64,000 bases of DNA, taken from the NCBI RefSeq assembly GCF_001420005.1, contig NZ_LJAK01000005.1:186001-250000 (forward strand), in the 5' to 3' direction. A program made the position numbers and the translations under genes. The notes under the pieces are model-generated. The model was not told where the DNA came from. It worked only from the letters and a program-made list of their open reading frames with translations, and searched no databases. Positions 10,300-21,030 of the stretch are shown here, piece by piece (positions within the stretch are counted from its first letter, which is position 1; every line of letters starts with the position of its first letter). This DNA comes from Loktanella sp. 3ANDIMAR09. GTDB lineage: Bacteria > Pseudomonadota > Alphaproteobacteria > Rhodobacterales > Rhodobacteraceae.

Positions 10300-11108
10300 C
10301 ACAGACCATTCTCGACCGCATCAAGGCCTACAAACTGGACGAAATCGCGGCAGAGAAGGCCGAAGTGCCGCTGTCCGAAATGGAGGCCCGCGCCCGTGAC
10401 GCAGGCCCCGTCCGCCCCTTTGCGGCCACGCTGCACCGCGCGGCACAGGACGGATATGGCCTGATCGCCGAGGTGAAAAAGGCCAGCCCGTCCAAGGGGC
10501 TGATCCGCGCCGATTTCGATCCGGCCGCCATCGCCACGTCCTATGCCGCAGGCGGTGCCGCCTGCCTGTCCGTTCTGACCGACGGCCCGTCGTTTCAGGG
10601 CGCACCCGATTATCTGGTGCAGGCCCGTGCCGCCTGCGACCTGCCGGTACTGCGCAAGGATTTCCTGTATGACACCTATCAGGTGGCACAGGCACGCGCC
10701 TGGGGTGCCGATTGCATCCTGATCATCATGGCCAGCGTCAGCGACGCACAGGCCCACGAGCTGGAGGACGCAGCCGCATCATGGGGCATGGATGTGCTGG
10801 TCGAGGTGCACAACCGCGCAGAACTGGACCGCGCCGCCGATCTGGATGCGCAGCTGCTGGGAATCAACAACCGCGACCTGAACACCTTTGAAACCACGCT
10901 GGATACCACGCGGGCGCTGTCCAAACACGTGCCGGCCGGGCGCACCATCGTATCTGAAAGCGGGCTTGCCACGCCCGAGGATCTGGCCGACCTCGCCCGC
11001 TACGGCGCGCGCACCTTCCTGATCGGCGAAACGCTGATGCGGCAGAACGATGTGGAACAGGCCACGCGCGATCTGCTGGCCAACCCCGTGAACCCGGCAG
11101 GGCTGTAA
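10296..11108 (+). CDS. trpC: Indole-3-glycerol phosphate synthase
   Basis: Closes the indole ring in tryptophan synthesis, converting carboxyphenylamino-deoxyribulose phosphate to indole-glycerol phosphate. A 270-residue monofunctional TIM-barrel enzyme (no TrpF fusion). Visible active-site motifs are [14 protein letters not shown] (catalytic Lys and phosphate-binding Ser), LRKDFLYD (Lys), VEVHNRAEL (Glu), LLGINNRDL and VSESGL. It overlaps ung by four bases and moaC starts two bases after its stop. trpF, trpB and trpA are not in the window. Confidence 0.97.
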   Translation: MTQTILDRIKAYKLDEIAAEKAEVPLSEMEARARDAGPVRPFAATLHRAAQDGYGLIAEVKKASPSKGLIRADFDPAAIATSYAAGGAACLSVLTDGPSFQGAPDYLVQARAACDLPVLRKDFLYDTYQVAQARAWGADCILIIMASVSDAQAHELEDAAASWGMDVLVEVHNRAELDRAADLDAQLLGINNRDLNTFETTLDTTRALSKHVPAGRTIVSESGLATPEDLADLARYGARTFLIGETLMRQNDVEQATRDLLANPVNPAGL

Positions 11109-11109
11109 T

Positions 11110-11583
11110 ATGACGCTTTCGCATTTCGACAGCGCAGGCCATGCCCATATGGTCGATGTGTCCGACAAGGATGTGACCGCACGCATTGCCGTGGCCGAGG
11201 GGCATATCACGATGACGGCCGAAACGCTGGCGCTGGTCACCGAGGGCCGCGCGGACAAGGGCGACGTGCTGGGTACGGCGCGACTGGCGGGCATCATGGG
11301 CGCGAAACGCTGCGCCGACCTGATCCCGCTGTGCCACCCGCTGCCCATCACCAAGGTCAGCGTCGATCTGACCCCCGACCCCGCCCTGCCCGGCGTGCGT
11401 ATCAGCGCCACCGTGAAAACCACCGGGAAAACGGGCGTCGAGATGGAGGCACTGACCGCCGTATCGGTCGCCGCCCTGACCGTGCACGACATGGTCAAGG
11501 CCGTGCAAAAGGACATGGTGATTTCCGGCGTGCGCGTCACGCTCAAGGATGGCGGCAAATCCGGACGGTTCACGGCTCAATGA
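11110..11583 (+). CDS. moaC: Cyclic pyranopterin monophosphate synthase MoaC
   Basis: Second enzyme of molybdenum cofactor synthesis; converts the MoaA product to cyclic pyranopterin monophosphate. The 157-residue protein has the family start [13 protein letters not shown], the [13 protein letters not shown] segment, and [16 protein letters not shown] with the catalytic lysine, plus VHDMVKA with the catalytic aspartate. It follows trpC by one base and precedes moeA by about 80 bases, so Moco and tryptophan genes appear to share a transcript. Confidence 0.97.
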   Translation: MTLSHFDSAGHAHMVDVSDKDVTARIAVAEGHITMTAETLALVTEGRADKGDVLGTARLAGIMGAKRCADLIPLCHPLPITKVSVDLTPDPALPGVRISATVKTTGKTGVEMEALTAVSVAALTVHDMVKAVQKDMVISGVRVTLKDGGKSGRFTAQ

Positions 11584-11662
11584 GGGTGGGCCTGCAGACA
11601 GAGTGCGCAAACACCAACGCTTTTGCCGATTGGGAAGCCGCAAGCGTCGGTGAGGCCGCACC

Positions 11663-12835
11663 ATGATCAGCGTGGTGGAGGCGCTGGATGCGCTCTTTGC
11701 GCTGGTTCACCCGCTGGACGTGGAATGGGTGCCGCTGGACCATGCGGCGGGCCGTGTTCTGGCACGCGACGTGGCGGCGCAACGCACGCAGCCGCCCTTT
11801 GCCGCCTCGGCGATGGATGGCTATGCGGTGCAGGATGCGGCTGTCGCTCCGGGCGCACAGTTTCACGTCATCGGAGAGGCCGCCGCAGGCCACGGTTTCG
11901 ACGGTGCGATTGCCAATGGACAGGCCGTGCGCATCTTTACCGGGGCACCGCTGCCGCAAGGGGCGGACCGCGTCGTGATCCAGGAGGACGCAGAGCGCGA
12001 CGGAGACGTGATTACACTGCGCGCTGATCTGGACGGCAATGCCTACGTCAGACCCGCGGGGGCGGATTTCCTGGCAGGCGACCTGCTGCGCGCGCCACGA
12101 CGGCTGACCCCTGCCGATATCGCCTTGCTGGCGGCCATGAACATTGCGCGGGTGCCCGTGACGCGACGGCCCGTCGTGGCAATCGTCGCAACCGGGGACG
12201 AGCTGGTGCAGCCCGGCGAAACACCCGGGCCGGATCAGATCATCGCGTCCAACAATCATGGTCTGGCCGCATTGCTGCGGGCCCATGGTGCTGACGTGCG
12301 GCTGCTGCCCATCGCGCGGGACACGCACGCCAGTCTCGCGCTTGCCTTTGATCTGGCGCGCGGCGCTGATCTGATCGTCACGATCGGCGGTGCGTCTGTC
12401 GGAGATCATGATCTGGTGGCGGCCGCTACGGGCGCACGCGGCATGGAGCGTGCATTCTACAAGGTGGCGATGCGCCCCGGCAAACCACTGATGGCGGGGC
12501 GCGTGGATGGTGCCGCGATGGTCGGTCTGCCCGGAAATCCGGTGTCGGCCATGGTCTGCGGTCATGTTTTCCTGTTGCCGCTGATTGCGGCCATGTCCGG
12601 GCTTCCTGCCCAGCCAGCGCCGCGCAGCACCGCCCTATTGACCCATGACCTGACAGCGAACGGACCGCGCGAACACTACATGCGTGCCGTTTGCGAGGGG
12701 AACAACGTCACGATCTTTGATCGCCAGGATTCCGCCCTCTTGAGCGTGTTGTCACAGGCCAATTGCCTGGCCGTCAGGCCCGTCGGTGATCCGGCAAGGC
12801 AGGCAGGTGACCGGATTGCGGTGATTGCGATATAG
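11663..12835 (+). CDS. moeA: Molybdopterin molybdenumtransferase MoeA
   Basis: Inserts molybdate into adenylylated molybdopterin. A 390-residue protein with MoeA domains I-IV. The N-terminal FAASAMDGYAV motif is at about residues 48-58. GDELVQPGE, the MoCF-binding TIGGASVGDHD and GLPGNPVSAMV lie in the middle, and a short beta-barrel domain closes the chain. The ATG at 11663 follows GGTGAGGCC. The 79 bases between moaC and moeA show no promoter and no coding sequence I would trust. lexA follows 82 bases later behind its own promoter. Confidence 0.96.
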   Translation: MISVVEALDALFALVHPLDVEWVPLDHAAGRVLARDVAAQRTQPPFAASAMDGYAVQDAAVAPGAQFHVIGEAAAGHGFDGAIANGQAVRIFTGAPLPQGADRVVIQEDAERDGDVITLRADLDGNAYVRPAGADFLAGDLLRAPRRLTPADIALLAAMNIARVPVTRRPVVAIVATGDELVQPGETPGPDQIIASNNHGLAALLRAHGADVRLLPIARDTHASLALAFDLARGADLIVTIGGASVGDHDLVAAATGARGMERAFYKVAMRPGKPLMAGRVDGAAMVGLPGNPVSAMVCGHVFLLPLIAAMSGLPAQPAPRSTALLTHDLTANGPREHYMRAVCEGNNVTIFDRQDSALLSVLSQANCLAVRPVGDPARQAGDRIAVIAI

Positions 12836-12848
12836 CGCGCCTGCAATA

Positions 12849-12887
12849 TTGACACAAAACGGGAACAGAGGTAGAACACCGGGGAAC
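12849..12887 (+). promoter_or_regulatory. lexA promoter with overlapping LexA (SOS) box
   Basis: TTGACA (12849-12854) and TAGAAC (12872-12877) are exactly 17 bases apart and form a near-consensus promoter. The direct repeat GAAC-N7-GAAC at 12863-12877 covers the spacer and the -10. Its complement GTTC-N7-GTTC is the established alphaproteobacterial LexA operator. A third GAAC follows at 12884-12887 after six bases. LexA bound here would block its own promoter. Confidence 0.88.
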
Positions 12888-12917
12888 ACATCTGTCGCTT
12901 GACCCCGGGGGCCTGCC

Positions 12918-13604
12918 ATGTTGACCAAAAAACAGCTCGATCTGCTGGAATTCATCCACAAGCGCGTGCAGCGCGACGGCGTGCCCCCGTCATTCGACGA
13001 AATGAAGGAAGCGCTGGATCTGCGGTCGAAATCCGGGATTCACCGCCTGATCACGGCGCTGGAGGAACGCGGTTTCATCCGCAGGCTGGCACATCGCGCC
13101 CGTGCGCTGGAAATCGTGAAACTGCCCGACAGCATGATGGACAAACCGGGCTTCACGCCCCGCGTGATTGACGGTGATCGCCCTGATAATGGCCCGTCAC
13201 GGGACCGCGATGTCAGCATTGCGGCAGTGGAATTGAACGTGATGGGCCGGATCGCCGCCGGTGTTCCGATTGCCGCGATTTCAGAGGTGTCGCATTCGGT
13301 GGCGGTGCCGCAGTCCATGTTGGGCAAGGGCGAACATTACGCACTGGAGGTCAGGGGCGACTCGATGATCGAGGCCGGGATCAATGACGGCGATGTTGTC
13401 GTGATCCGTGAAACCAGCACGGCCGACAATGGCGATATCGTCGTTGCATTGGTCGAAGATCAGGAAGCCACGCTCAAGCGGTTCCGGCGCACAGGATCGA
13501 CCATCGCGCTGGAGGCTGCCAATCCCGCCTATGAGACGCGGCGGTTCCGCGATGATCAGGTCAAGGTGCAGGGGCGTCTCGTCGGTTTGATCCGCACCTA
13601 CTGA
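12918..13604 (+). CDS. lexA: LexA repressor of the SOS response
   Basis: Transcriptional repressor that self-cleaves when RecA filaments form on damaged DNA. The N-terminal winged helix-turn-helix (about residues 1-65) begins [17 protein letters not shown] linker leads to the cleavage site Ala114-Gly115 in GRIAAGVPI. The S24-type latent protease has its catalytic dyad at Ser149 (GDSMIEAG) and Lys187 (TLKRF). The 228-residue length matches alphaproteobacterial LexA. It has its own promoter carrying a LexA box, so it is autoregulated. The stop overlaps the convergent comEC end by seven bases. Confidence 0.98.
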   Translation: MLTKKQLDLLEFIHKRVQRDGVPPSFDEMKEALDLRSKSGIHRLITALEERGFIRRLAHRARALEIVKLPDSMMDKPGFTPRVIDGDRPDNGPSRDRDVSIAAVELNVMGRIAAGVPIAAISEVSHSVAVPQSMLGKGEHYALEVRGDSMIEAGINDGDVVVIRETSTADNGDIVVALVEDQEATLKRFRRTGSTIALEAANPAYETRRFRDDQVKVQGRLVGLIRTY

Positions 13605-15694
13605 ACGCGCGCGATCTGGACGTCCACAGGGTCGCGTCGCTGTGGCGCTGTCGGTGTCCATGGCCGCTGTCCCGTGCGCATCTGCACAGTCGTCACGGTG
13701 AAACCGTCCGGATCCATGATGTCGATGGCAACCGCGCCCGCCGCGCGGAGCGTGACCGGGTCAAGGACAAGGCAGGGTCGCGTGACAGCGTCGGGCACGG
13801 TCAGGACCAGCACATCGGCGCCTCCGCATCCCTTGAGCCGGGCCAATTCGGTCTTGCCCCGGACCTGGACGATATGCAGCGGCCCGATGGTGGCTGAAAC
13901 CACAGCGCCTTGGGTCAGGAACCCGGCACGGGCGGCGGCGACCGCCTGATCTGCGGGGGCACCGTCGTTTTCCAGCCAGATCGTCGCGACAAAGCCGTTG
14001 CCCGTTGGCCGCGACAGGGCGCGCCCCTCTGGTGTCATGCGCCCGATCAGACCACCGGTATCGGCAATCAGGATATCCGGTCGCGTGGTCCCGGCCCAGA
14101 GGCCGAAGGCCGCAATCACGGCCACGACCCCCGCCCAACGCGCCCGACCGCGCCACAGGATCAACCAGAGCAACCCAAGGCAGAGCAAGGGCAGCACGGA
14201 TGGCCCCGGTGCGATGACATGGCTGACTGCACCGTCCCAACCCGCAACAGTGCCCGCAACCCCCAGGATCCAGCGCAATCCGAGACCCATGATCCACAGG
14301 CCGACACCTTCGAGGCCAAGCGGTGTCAGGCAGGCCGCCAGCACCGCTGCCGGCATGATGATCGCGCCCATCAGCGGCACGCTGGCCAGGTTCGCCAGCA
14401 ACCCGTAGTGCGGCACCTGGTTGAAATGGGCCGCGGCAATGGGTGCGGTCGCCAACCCCGCCACGGCTGAAGAGATGACGACACCGACGATGCCACGCAT
14501 CCAGCGAGGCCCGAACTGGCGCCCCCGCAGCAAACGGAACACCACAACAAGGGCGGTCGTCGCAGCAAACGACATCTGGAAACCCGGCCCGGTCAACGCA
14601 TCAGGCCGCAGCACCAGCACGATCGTGGCGGCCAGCGCCACAGCCCGCAGTGTCAGTGCCCGTCTGTCCAGCAACACCGCCAGCAGCATCACGGACACCA
14701 TGATAAAGGCGCGTTGGGTCGCAACCGACCCGCCCGACAGCGCAAGGTAGGCAGCACCCGACAGCAGGGCGGCAACGGCCGCGACCTTTTTCACCGGAAC
14801 ACGCAGTGCAAACGCAGGCCAGCACGACACCCCCACGCGGACCACAAGGAAAATAAATGTTGTAAGCAGCCCCATGTGCAGGCCCGAAATCGCTAGCAGA
14901 TGCGCGAGGTTCGCATCCCGCAGATCCTGAAGCGCCGCCTGGCTGATCCCCGACCGGTCGCCCGTGATGATCGCAGTCGCAAGGGCACCAGCATCCCCGG
15001 GCAGGCGTGTCTGCACACCCTCGGAAATGGCCATGCGAATCCGAAAGACGAGGAGTGCAGTGCCGCCTTCGGGCGGGGCGGACCGCAGAACGGGGGTGCG
15101 GGTATAGCCGACAGCACCGATCGACTGAAACCAGGCGTGTCTGCGAAAATCAAAACCGCCGGGTTCCGCAGGACCATTCGGGGCGGACAGATGCCCGGTC
15201 AGCACCAGCTGGTCGCCCGGATGCCAGCCCGTGATCGGCTGTTCGCCGTGCAGTGACACACGGACACGGTGCGGCGTCCGGTCCAAGCGCACACCGTCCA
15301 GCGCCACCCGGTCCAGTGTCAGGCGCACCGCATCCGAAGACGATCTGTCGATATTCACCACACGGCCCGCAATGGGACCGTAGTATCGAAAGCTTAATAC
15401 AGGGGCATCATGTGCCGCGGTCTGCACCTTGGCCAGTCCAGCCCCGGCGCAGATACAGGCAACGGCCAGTGCAAGCGGCGCATGGGCCTGCGGCAGCGCA
15501 CGTGCCAACAAAAGACACCCAAGCGAAAGTCCGGCAAGCCCGATCCAGATCGGCAACCCGGGTTCAAAACGCAATGCGAAATAGCCGCCGATCCCGATCC
15601 CGAGGCAAACCGGCAACCAGTGGATCAACCCACCGCGCTGCGCCGAAAGGGCCGCTTGCACTTGTTCTTTACCCCCTGTCGCCATATCCAACAC
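13598..15694 (-). CDS. ComEC/Rec2 family competence protein
   Basis: A polytopic inner-membrane protein related to the channel that carries transforming single-stranded DNA into the cytoplasm. The 698 residues comprise an N-terminal membrane/OB-like region (DUF4131, about 20-190) and a competence domain with [12 protein letters not shown] at about residue 265, continuing to about 530. A C-terminal soluble stretch follows. In Gram-positive ComEC that stretch is a metallo-beta-lactamase-like nuclease with HxHxDH, but no such metal motif is visible here, so the nuclease part looks degenerate. It converges on lexA (seven-base overlap) and diverges from gltX with 48 bases between starts. Confidence 0.88.
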   Translation of the reverse strand: MLDMATGGKEQVQAALSAQRGGLIHWLPVCLGIGIGGYFALRFEPGLPIWIGLAGLSLGCLLLARALPQAHAPLALAVACICAGAGLAKVQTAAHDAPVLSFRYYGPIAGRVVNIDRSSSDAVRLTLDRVALDGVRLDRTPHRVRVSLHGEQPITGWHPGDQLVLTGHLSAPNGPAEPGGFDFRRHAWFQSIGAVGYTRTPVLRSAPPEGGTALLVFRIRMAISEGVQTRLPGDAGALATAIITGDRSGISQAALQDLRDANLAHLLAISGLHMGLLTTFIFLVVRVGVSCWPAFALRVPVKKVAAVAALLSGAAYLALSGGSVATQRAFIMVSVMLLAVLLDRRALTLRAVALAATIVLVLRPDALTGPGFQMSFAATTALVVVFRLLRGRQFGPRWMRGIVGVVISSAVAGLATAPIAAAHFNQVPHYGLLANLASVPLMGAIIMPAAVLAACLTPLGLEGVGLWIMGLGLRWILGVAGTVAGWDGAVSHVIAPGPSVLPLLCLGLLWLILWRGRARWAGVVAVIAAFGLWAGTTRPDILIADTGGLIGRMTPEGRALSRPTGNGFVATIWLENDGAPADQAVAAARAGFLTQGAVVSATIGPLHIVQVRGKTELARLKGCGGADVLVLTVPDAVTRPCLVLDPVTLRAAGAVAIDIMDPDGFTVTTVQMRTGQRPWTPTAPQRRDPVDVQIARVQ

Positions 15695-15742
15695 GCAACG
15701 CGGGCAGCTTGGCCTGCACTGGTAAACGACAGGTTAATTTCC

Positions 15743-17146
15743 ATGACAGCCACCCCGCCCGTCACCCGTTTCGCGCCCTCCCCGACGGGGGCCCTGCACA
15801 TCGGCGGCGCGCGCACTGCGCTGTTCAACTGGCTCTATGCGCGGGGGCATGGCGGCACGTTCCTGCTGCGGATCGAGGATACCGACAAGGCGCGGTCGAA
15901 CCCGGAAAACACCCAAGTCATTCTGGACGGGCTGACATGGCTGGGTCTTGACTGGGACGGCGATCCGACCTCTCAGGCGGCCAACGCGGACCGCCATGCC
16001 GAAGTCGCATTGCAGATGCTGGCCGACGGCACGGCCTATAAATGTTTTTCCACACCCGAGGAAATCGAGGCATTCCGCGAGGACGCGCGCGCCAACAAGA
16101 CATCGACCCTGTTCCGGTCGCCGTGGCGCGATGTGCCAGAGGCCGATCAGCCCGACGCGCCCTATGTGGTCCGGGTCAAGGCACCCCGCGACGGATCAAC
16201 CACGCTGCATGATACGGTGCAGGGCGATGTGACCTGGTCGAACGATCAGCTGGACGACATGATCCTGCTGCGATCCGACGGCACGCCCGTCTACATGCTG
16301 GCCGTGGTTGTCGACGATCACGACATGGGCGTGACCCATGTCATCCGGGGTGACGATCATCTGGCCAACAGTTTCCGCCAGAACCTGATTTATGACGCGA
16401 TGGGTTGGGACAAGCCCACCCTTGCGCATATCCCGCTGATTTTCGGCGCCGACGGCAAGAAACTGTCGAAACGCCACGGGGCGACAGCCGCCGCCGACTA
16501 CCAGAAAATGGGCTATCCGGCCGCCGGCATGCGCAATTACCTCGCCCGTCTGGGGTGGAGCCATGGCGACGACGAATTTTTCACCGATGCACAGGCGCGC
16601 GACTGGTTCGATCTGGACGGGATCGGCAAATCGCCCGCCCGGTTCGATCTTAAAAAACTGGAACATATCAGCGGCCAGCATATCGCCATCATGGATGATG
16701 CCGCCCTGGTCGACGAAATTCAGGGCTACCTTGCGGCGACGGGTGCGCTTGCGTTGACCGAACGTCAGGCGGATGGTTTGCTGCGCGCGATGCCCGCACT
16801 CAAGGAACGGTCCAAAACCTTTCCCGAACTGCTGGAAAAGGCGCATTTCGTGCTGACGGAACGCCCTATCGTGCCCGATGAAAAGGCCGCCAAGGCGCTT
16901 GATGCTACGGCGCAGCAATATTTCGCAGAATTGACGCCGCACCTGCAAAATGTTACGTGGGACCGGAATACGTTAGAGGAGGCGATCGCCGACTTTGCGA
17001 CCGCCCGCGACACCAAGTTGGGCAAGCTGGCCGGGCCGCTGCGGGCGGCACTGGCGGGCCGGTCGGTTTCCCCAAGTGTTTTCGACATGATGCTGGTGCT
17101 CGGCCGCGAGGAATCGCTGGCCCGGATCACCGCCGCTGCGGCCTGA
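15743..17146 (+). CDS. gltX: Glutamate--tRNA ligase
   Basis: Class I aminoacyl-tRNA synthetase charging tRNA-Glu (and, in alphaproteobacteria lacking GlnRS, often tRNA-Gln). The ATP-binding HIGH motif is in [17 protein letters not shown] at about residues 9-25, and the KMSKS equivalent is KKLSKRH at about residue 241. The 467-residue length is typical. The start at 15743 gives the standard N-terminus [16 protein letters not shown]; the upstream in-frame extension is antisense to comEC and is not used. Many alphaproteobacteria have two GltX paralogues, and only one is in this window. Confidence 0.95.
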   Translation: MTATPPVTRFAPSPTGALHIGGARTALFNWLYARGHGGTFLLRIEDTDKARSNPENTQVILDGLTWLGLDWDGDPTSQAANADRHAEVALQMLADGTAYKCFSTPEEIEAFREDARANKTSTLFRSPWRDVPEADQPDAPYVVRVKAPRDGSTTLHDTVQGDVTWSNDQLDDMILLRSDGTPVYMLAVVVDDHDMGVTHVIRGDDHLANSFRQNLIYDAMGWDKPTLAHIPLIFGADGKKLSKRHGATAAADYQKMGYPAAGMRNYLARLGWSHGDDEFFTDAQARDWFDLDGIGKSPARFDLKKLEHISGQHIAIMDDAALVDEIQGYLAATGALALTERQADGLLRAMPALKERSKTFPELLEKAHFVLTERPIVPDEKAAKALDATAQQYFAELTPHLQNVTWDRNTLEEAIADFATARDTKLGKLAGPLRAALAGRSVSPSVFDMMLVLGREESLARITAAAA

Positions 17147-17213
17147 TCATCCAAGGGTGAAAGCGCCGTCCCAATATGGTCGCCCCGGCGACGAGTGAAA
17201 GTAAGGACTGACT

Positions 17214-18503
17214 ATGACCGAAAAAAGCGCAAAGCTGACGATCGACGGCAAGGACTATGACCTGCCAATCTTCACGCCGACCTCTGGTCCCGATGTCCTC
17301 GATATTCGCAAGCTTTATGCGCAGGCTGGCGTGTTTACCTATGACCCCGGTTTCACGTCGACAGCCTCGACGGACAGCACAATCACCTTCATCGACGGTG
17401 ACAAGGGCGAGCTTTTGCACCGTGGCTATCCCATCGACCAGCTGGCGGCAAAATCCCACTACCTCGAGGTGTGCTATCTGCTGCTGAACGGCGAGTTGCC
17501 AAATGCAGAACAGCTTGAGGAATTCGAATTCATCGTGACGCATCACACGATGCTGCACGAGCAGATGATGAACTTTTTCCGTGGTTTCCGCCGTGACGCG
17601 CATCCGATGGCCATCATGGTCGGTGTCGTCGGTGCCATGTCGGCATTTTATCACGACAGCACCGACATTCACGACGAAAAGCAGCGCGAAATCGCAGCAT
17701 TCCGCCTGATCGCCAAGATGCCGACGATCGCAGCGATGGCCTACAAATACCACGTGGGCCAGCCCTTCGTGTATCCGCGCAACGATCTGGATTACGCGTC
17801 GAACTTCTTGAACATGTGTTTCAGCGTTCCGGCCGCGAACTATAACGTCGATCCGGTGTTGTCGCGCGCGATGGACCGCATTTTCACGCTGCACGCGGAC
17901 CACGAACAGAACGCATCGACATCCACCGTGCGTCTGGCATCGTCGTCGGGGGCAAACCCATTCGCCTGCATCGCAGCAGGGATTGCCTGCCTGTGGGGAC
18001 CGGCACACGGCGGTGCGAACCAGGCCTGTCTGGAAATGCTGCGCGAAATCGGCACGGTCGACCGCATTCCCGAGTTCATCGCCCGCGCCAAGGACAAGAA
18101 CGACCCGTTCCGCCTGATGGGCTTTGGCCACCGCGTGTACAAGAACTTTGACCCGCGCGCGACGGTGATGAAGGAATCCGCCGACGAGGTTCTGGACCTG
18201 CTCGGGATCGAGAACAACGAAACGCTCAAGGTCGCCAAGGCGCTGGAAAAGGCCGCACTAGAAGATCCGTATTTCGCCGAGAAAAAGCTGTTCCCGAACG
18301 TCGATTTCTATTCGGGCATCATCCTCGAGGCGATGGGTTTCCCCACATCGATGTTCACGCCGATCTTTGCGGTGAGCCGGACCATCGGTTGGGTGTCGCA
18401 GTGGCAGGAACAACTGTCCGATCCGCAGCTGAAAATCGGTCGTCCGCGCCAGCTGTACATGGGTGAAACCACCCGTGACTACGTTGACATCGAAAACCGC
18501 TGA
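17214..18503 (+). CDS. gltA: Citrate synthase, type II
   Basis: Condenses acetyl-CoA and oxaloacetate at the entry of the TCA cycle. A 429-residue GltA of the NADH-sensitive hexameric type, including the extra N-terminal beta domain ([19 protein letters not shown]). Active-site motifs are [12 protein letters not shown] with the first catalytic His, [10 protein letters not shown] with the second His, and NVDFYSG with the catalytic Asp. AAGGAC precedes the ATG. A 67-base leader after gltX contains a small GTCGCC/GGCGAC hairpin at 17179-17192. Confidence 0.97.
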   Translation: MTEKSAKLTIDGKDYDLPIFTPTSGPDVLDIRKLYAQAGVFTYDPGFTSTASTDSTITFIDGDKGELLHRGYPIDQLAAKSHYLEVCYLLLNGELPNAEQLEEFEFIVTHHTMLHEQMMNFFRGFRRDAHPMAIMVGVVGAMSAFYHDSTDIHDEKQREIAAFRLIAKMPTIAAMAYKYHVGQPFVYPRNDLDYASNFLNMCFSVPAANYNVDPVLSRAMDRIFTLHADHEQNASTSTVRLASSSGANPFACIAAGIACLWGPAHGGANQACLEMLREIGTVDRIPEFIARAKDKNDPFRLMGFGHRVYKNFDPRATVMKESADEVLDLLGIENNETLKVAKALEKAALEDPYFAEKKLFPNVDFYSGIILEAMGFPTSMFTPIFAVSRTIGWVSQWQEQLSDPQLKIGRPRQLYMGETTRDYVDIENR

Positions 18504-18999
18504 TCCTGTTCTGGTGACGGCGCGGCTGGTGCTGCGCCGTCCCGCATCTGGCGATCTGGACGATCTGTTCGCCATCTATTCGGACCCATGCGCAATGCGC
18601 TATTGGTCCACCCTGCCCCATGACAGTCCCGCGGTGACATCCCGCAGTTTGGACGGGATGATGGCACAATCCCCGTTGACCTATTTTGCGCTGGACCTGA
18701 ACGGCAGGGTTATCGGCTGCGCCGGTCTCTATCGCGACCAAGAGGTCGGGTTCATCCTGCATCCCGATCACTGGCGACAGGGCTATGTGACAGAGGCGAT
18801 GAACGCCATCATTCCCTATCTGTTTGCCACCACGCAGGTCCCGCATCTGATGGCCGATATCGACCCGCGCAATATCGCATCTGCCGCGGCCTTGACCGGG
18901 CTGGGGTTCACCGAAACACATCGCGCTACGCGGACCTATTGCATCGGCGGTGTCTGGTCGGACAGCGCGTATTACAGGCTGCATCGGCCCGACACCTGA
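18463..18999 (+). CDS. GNAT-family N-acetyltransferase (RimJ/RimL type)
   Basis: An acetyl-CoA-dependent acyltransferase of about 170-178 residues. Visible features are the opening [11 protein letters not shown], the GEVGFIL-like strand [12 protein letters not shown], and the acetyl-CoA loop [14 protein letters not shown], which matches the Q/R-x-x-G-x-G/A signature in relaxed form. [16 protein letters not shown] follows. This pattern fits RimJ/RimL-like enzymes that modify ribosomal proteins or amino groups of small molecules; the substrate is unknown. Possible starts are GTG 18463, GTG 18475 or TTG 18484, all inside the end of gltA, so co-expression with citrate synthase is likely. Confidence 0.8.
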   Translation: MKPPVTTLTSKTADPVLVTARLVLRRPASGDLDDLFAIYSDPCAMRYWSTLPHDSPAVTSRSLDGMMAQSPLTYFALDLNGRVIGCAGLYRDQEVGFILHPDHWRQGYVTEAMNAIIPYLFATTQVPHLMADIDPRNIASAAALTGLGFTETHRATRTYCIGGVWSDSAYYRLHRPDT

Positions 19000-19006
19000 C
19001 ACGAAA

Positions 19007-19035
19007 AGGGGCACCCTGTCGGGTGCCCCTGATCC
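19007..19035 (-). terminator. Rho-independent terminator between convergent genes
   Basis: A perfect 10-bp stem AGGGGCACCC / GGGTGCCCCT (19007-19016 and 19021-19030) with loop TGTC. The reverse-strand reading is followed by TTTTCG, so it best serves the reverse-strand oxidoreductase. It may also stop forward transcripts from the acetyltransferase. Confidence 0.75.
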
Positions 19036-19036
19036 G

Positions 19037-20134
19037 TCAGCCGGCCTCGTGGTCGTCAAGGAACGGATAATCGGTATATCCCTTTTCGTCGCCGCCGTAG
19101 AAGGTATCGGGATCGGGTGCGTTCAGGGCCGCATCCAGATTGAACCGGCGTGGCAGATCCGGGTTCGCGATGAACGGGCGGCCAAAGGTCACGGCATCCG
19201 CGCGGCCGCTGGTAATGACCTCGCGGGCGCGGGCCGCGTCATAGCCACCGTTTGCCATGTAAAAGCCGTCGTAGTGGCCGCGCAGGGCGTCGATCAGATC
19301 CTGCCCTTCTCCGTTGTCGCTACCCGGAAAGCTTTGGAGGACGTGCAGGTAGGCCAGTTTGCGGTCGCTCAGCATCTTGTAGATCGCGCTGTAGTGCGTC
19401 AGCGGATCGCTGTCACCACCGTCGTTGGCCTGACCCAGCGGTGACAGGCGCACGCCGATGCGGTCGGCGTCCCAGTGTTCACCCACGGCGTCCAGCGCCT
19501 CTTGCAGGAAACGCATCCGGTTCTCGACGCTGCCACCGTAGGCGTCGGTGCGGTCGTTCACGCTGTCTTGCAGGAATTGCTCGATCAGATAGCCGTTTGC
19601 TGCGTGAACCTCGACGCCGTCGAACCCTGCGACCTTGGCCAGACGTGCGGCCTCGCGGTAGTCGTTGATGGTTTCCTTGATCCCGTCCGCATCCAGTGCC
19701 ACCGGATCAGAGCAATCCACGAAACCATCGTGGGTAAAGGTCTGTGCCTTTGCCGGTTTGGCGGTCGCGGAAACGGGCTGTCGGCCATCGGGCAGGACGG
19801 ATGTGTGGCTGATCCGTCCGACATGCCAAAGCTGGATGAAAATACGCCCGCCCTCGGCATGGACGGCGTCGGTGATTTCGCGCCACTTGGCGGCCTGCGC
19901 CTCGGTATGGATGCCGGGGGTGTTGATATACCCCTTGCCCATTTCTGAAATCTGCGTGGCCTCGGTCAGGATCAGGCCCGCGCTGGCCCGTTGGCGATAA
20001 TACGGCACCGCCATATCCGACGGCATGCCATCGGGTTGGGCGCGGTTGCGGGTCAGCGGGGCCATCAGCACGCGGTTGGGCAAGGTGATCGTGCCCATCT
20101 CGATGGGGCTGAACAGCATGTCTTGGTCGGTCAT
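19037..20134 (-). CDS. Old Yellow Enzyme family alkene reductase (NADH:flavin oxidoreductase)
   Basis: An FMN-containing TIM-barrel ene-reductase of 365 residues, related to NemA/N-ethylmaleimide reductase. It reduces activated C=C bonds of enals, enones, maleimides or nitro compounds, usually in electrophile detoxification. Motifs are VLMAPLTRNRA, the FMN-site WHVGRISH, the substrate-binding pair in EVHAANGYLIEQFL (His and Asn, then Tyr), and RTDAYGGSVENR. The ATG at 20134 is chosen because AAGGAAC precedes it; an ATG 30 bases upstream has a non-family N-terminus. It is last in the reverse-strand run and ends at a strong terminator. Confidence 0.93.
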   Translation of the reverse strand: MTDQDMLFSPIEMGTITLPNRVLMAPLTRNRAQPDGMPSDMAVPYYRQRASAGLILTEATQISEMGKGYINTPGIHTEAQAAKWREITDAVHAEGGRIFIQLWHVGRISHTSVLPDGRQPVSATAKPAKAQTFTHDGFVDCSDPVALDADGIKETINDYREAARLAKVAGFDGVEVHAANGYLIEQFLQDSVNDRTDAYGGSVENRMRFLQEALDAVGEHWDADRIGVRLSPLGQANDGGDSDPLTHYSAIYKMLSDRKLAYLHVLQSFPGSDNGEGQDLIDALRGHYDGFYMANGGYDAARAREVITSGRADAVTFGRPFIANPDLPRRFNLDAALNAPDPDTFYGGDEKGYTDYPFLDDHEAG

Positions 20135-20188
20135 GGGTTGGTTCCTTCTTGGTTCGGGAACCAACCCGGACTTGGCCTGCCTGTTCCG

Positions 20189-20962
20189 TTACCGCCCCTG
20201 AAATCGTGCTGTGCGTTTTTCAACAAAGGCCGCGACACCTTCGCCGAAATCACGTGTCTTGCCACATTTACCCTGCAATTCGGCCTCCAGCGCAAGTTGT
20301 GTATCGAGGTCGTTGTCAAAACTGGCGCGCAGGGCCTGTTTGATGTGATGATAGGTCTGCGTCGGACCCTGCGCCAATTGCGCGGCGCGCGCCTGCCAAT
20401 GGGCTGCGAAATCATCTGCCGGTGCGGATTCGTAGATCATGCCCCAGTCGGCGGCCTGTTTTGCGCTGATCTTGTCCGCGAACAACGATGCCCCCATCGC
20501 ACGGGCGAATCCGACCTGACGCGGCAGGAACCATGTACCGCCCGCGTCTGGGATCAGACCGATCTTGGCAAAGGCCTGCACGAAATAGGCCTCTTCGCTG
20601 GCCAGCACCACGTCGAACACCAGCGCAAGGTTCGCCCCCGCCCCTGCCGCCACACCATTCACGGCAGCGATCGTTGGCAGCGGACAATCCACGATGGCCC
20701 GCAACATCGGCACATATTCATCACGCAACACCGCCTCGAGGTCGAGGTTCGCCGCCTCGCCAAAGCTGAGTTCCTGACCGGAACAGAACGCACGGCCCGC
20801 CCCGGTCAGCACCAACACGCGCCCGTGGTTGGGTGCGTCCATGACAGCATGGGTCAGTTCGGACCGCATCGCTGCATTCAGCGCGTTCATCTTTTCGGGG
20901 CGGTTCATGGTGATCGTGACGACATCGTCGCTGACGTTCACGGTGATGGCGGTATAGTCCAT
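20189..20962 (-). CDS. Enoyl-CoA hydratase/isomerase family protein (PaaG-like)
   Basis: A 257-residue crotonase-fold protein. The oxyanion-hole segments are AFCSGQELS at about residue 60 and NGVAAGAGANLAL at about residue 105. The FAKIGLIPDAGGTWFLPR stretch is characteristic of PaaG-type 2-(1,2-epoxyphenyl)acetyl-CoA isomerases and close enoyl-CoA hydratases. The catalytic Glu of ordinary hydratases is not obvious, while the Asp in IPDAGGT is, which favours an isomerase role. No other phenylacetate genes are in the window, so substrate assignment is tentative. It lies 68 bases downstream of ccmH on the same strand and may or may not be co-transcribed. Confidence 0.85.
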   Translation of the reverse strand: MDYTAITVNVSDDVVTITMNRPEKMNALNAAMRSELTHAVMDAPNHGRVLVLTGAGRAFCSGQELSFGEAANLDLEAVLRDEYVPMLRAIVDCPLPTIAAVNGVAAGAGANLALVFDVVLASEEAYFVQAFAKIGLIPDAGGTWFLPRQVGFARAMGASLFADKISAKQAADWGMIYESAPADDFAAHWQARAAQLAQGPTQTYHHIKQALRASFDNDLDTQLALEAELQGKCGKTRDFGEGVAAFVEKRTARFQGR

Positions 20963-21030
20963 GGGGCAGTCCTGATGATGGTTTTGCGCAGCCTAACCGA
21001 CGGCCGCGGCAAAGCCATGGAAACCAAACG

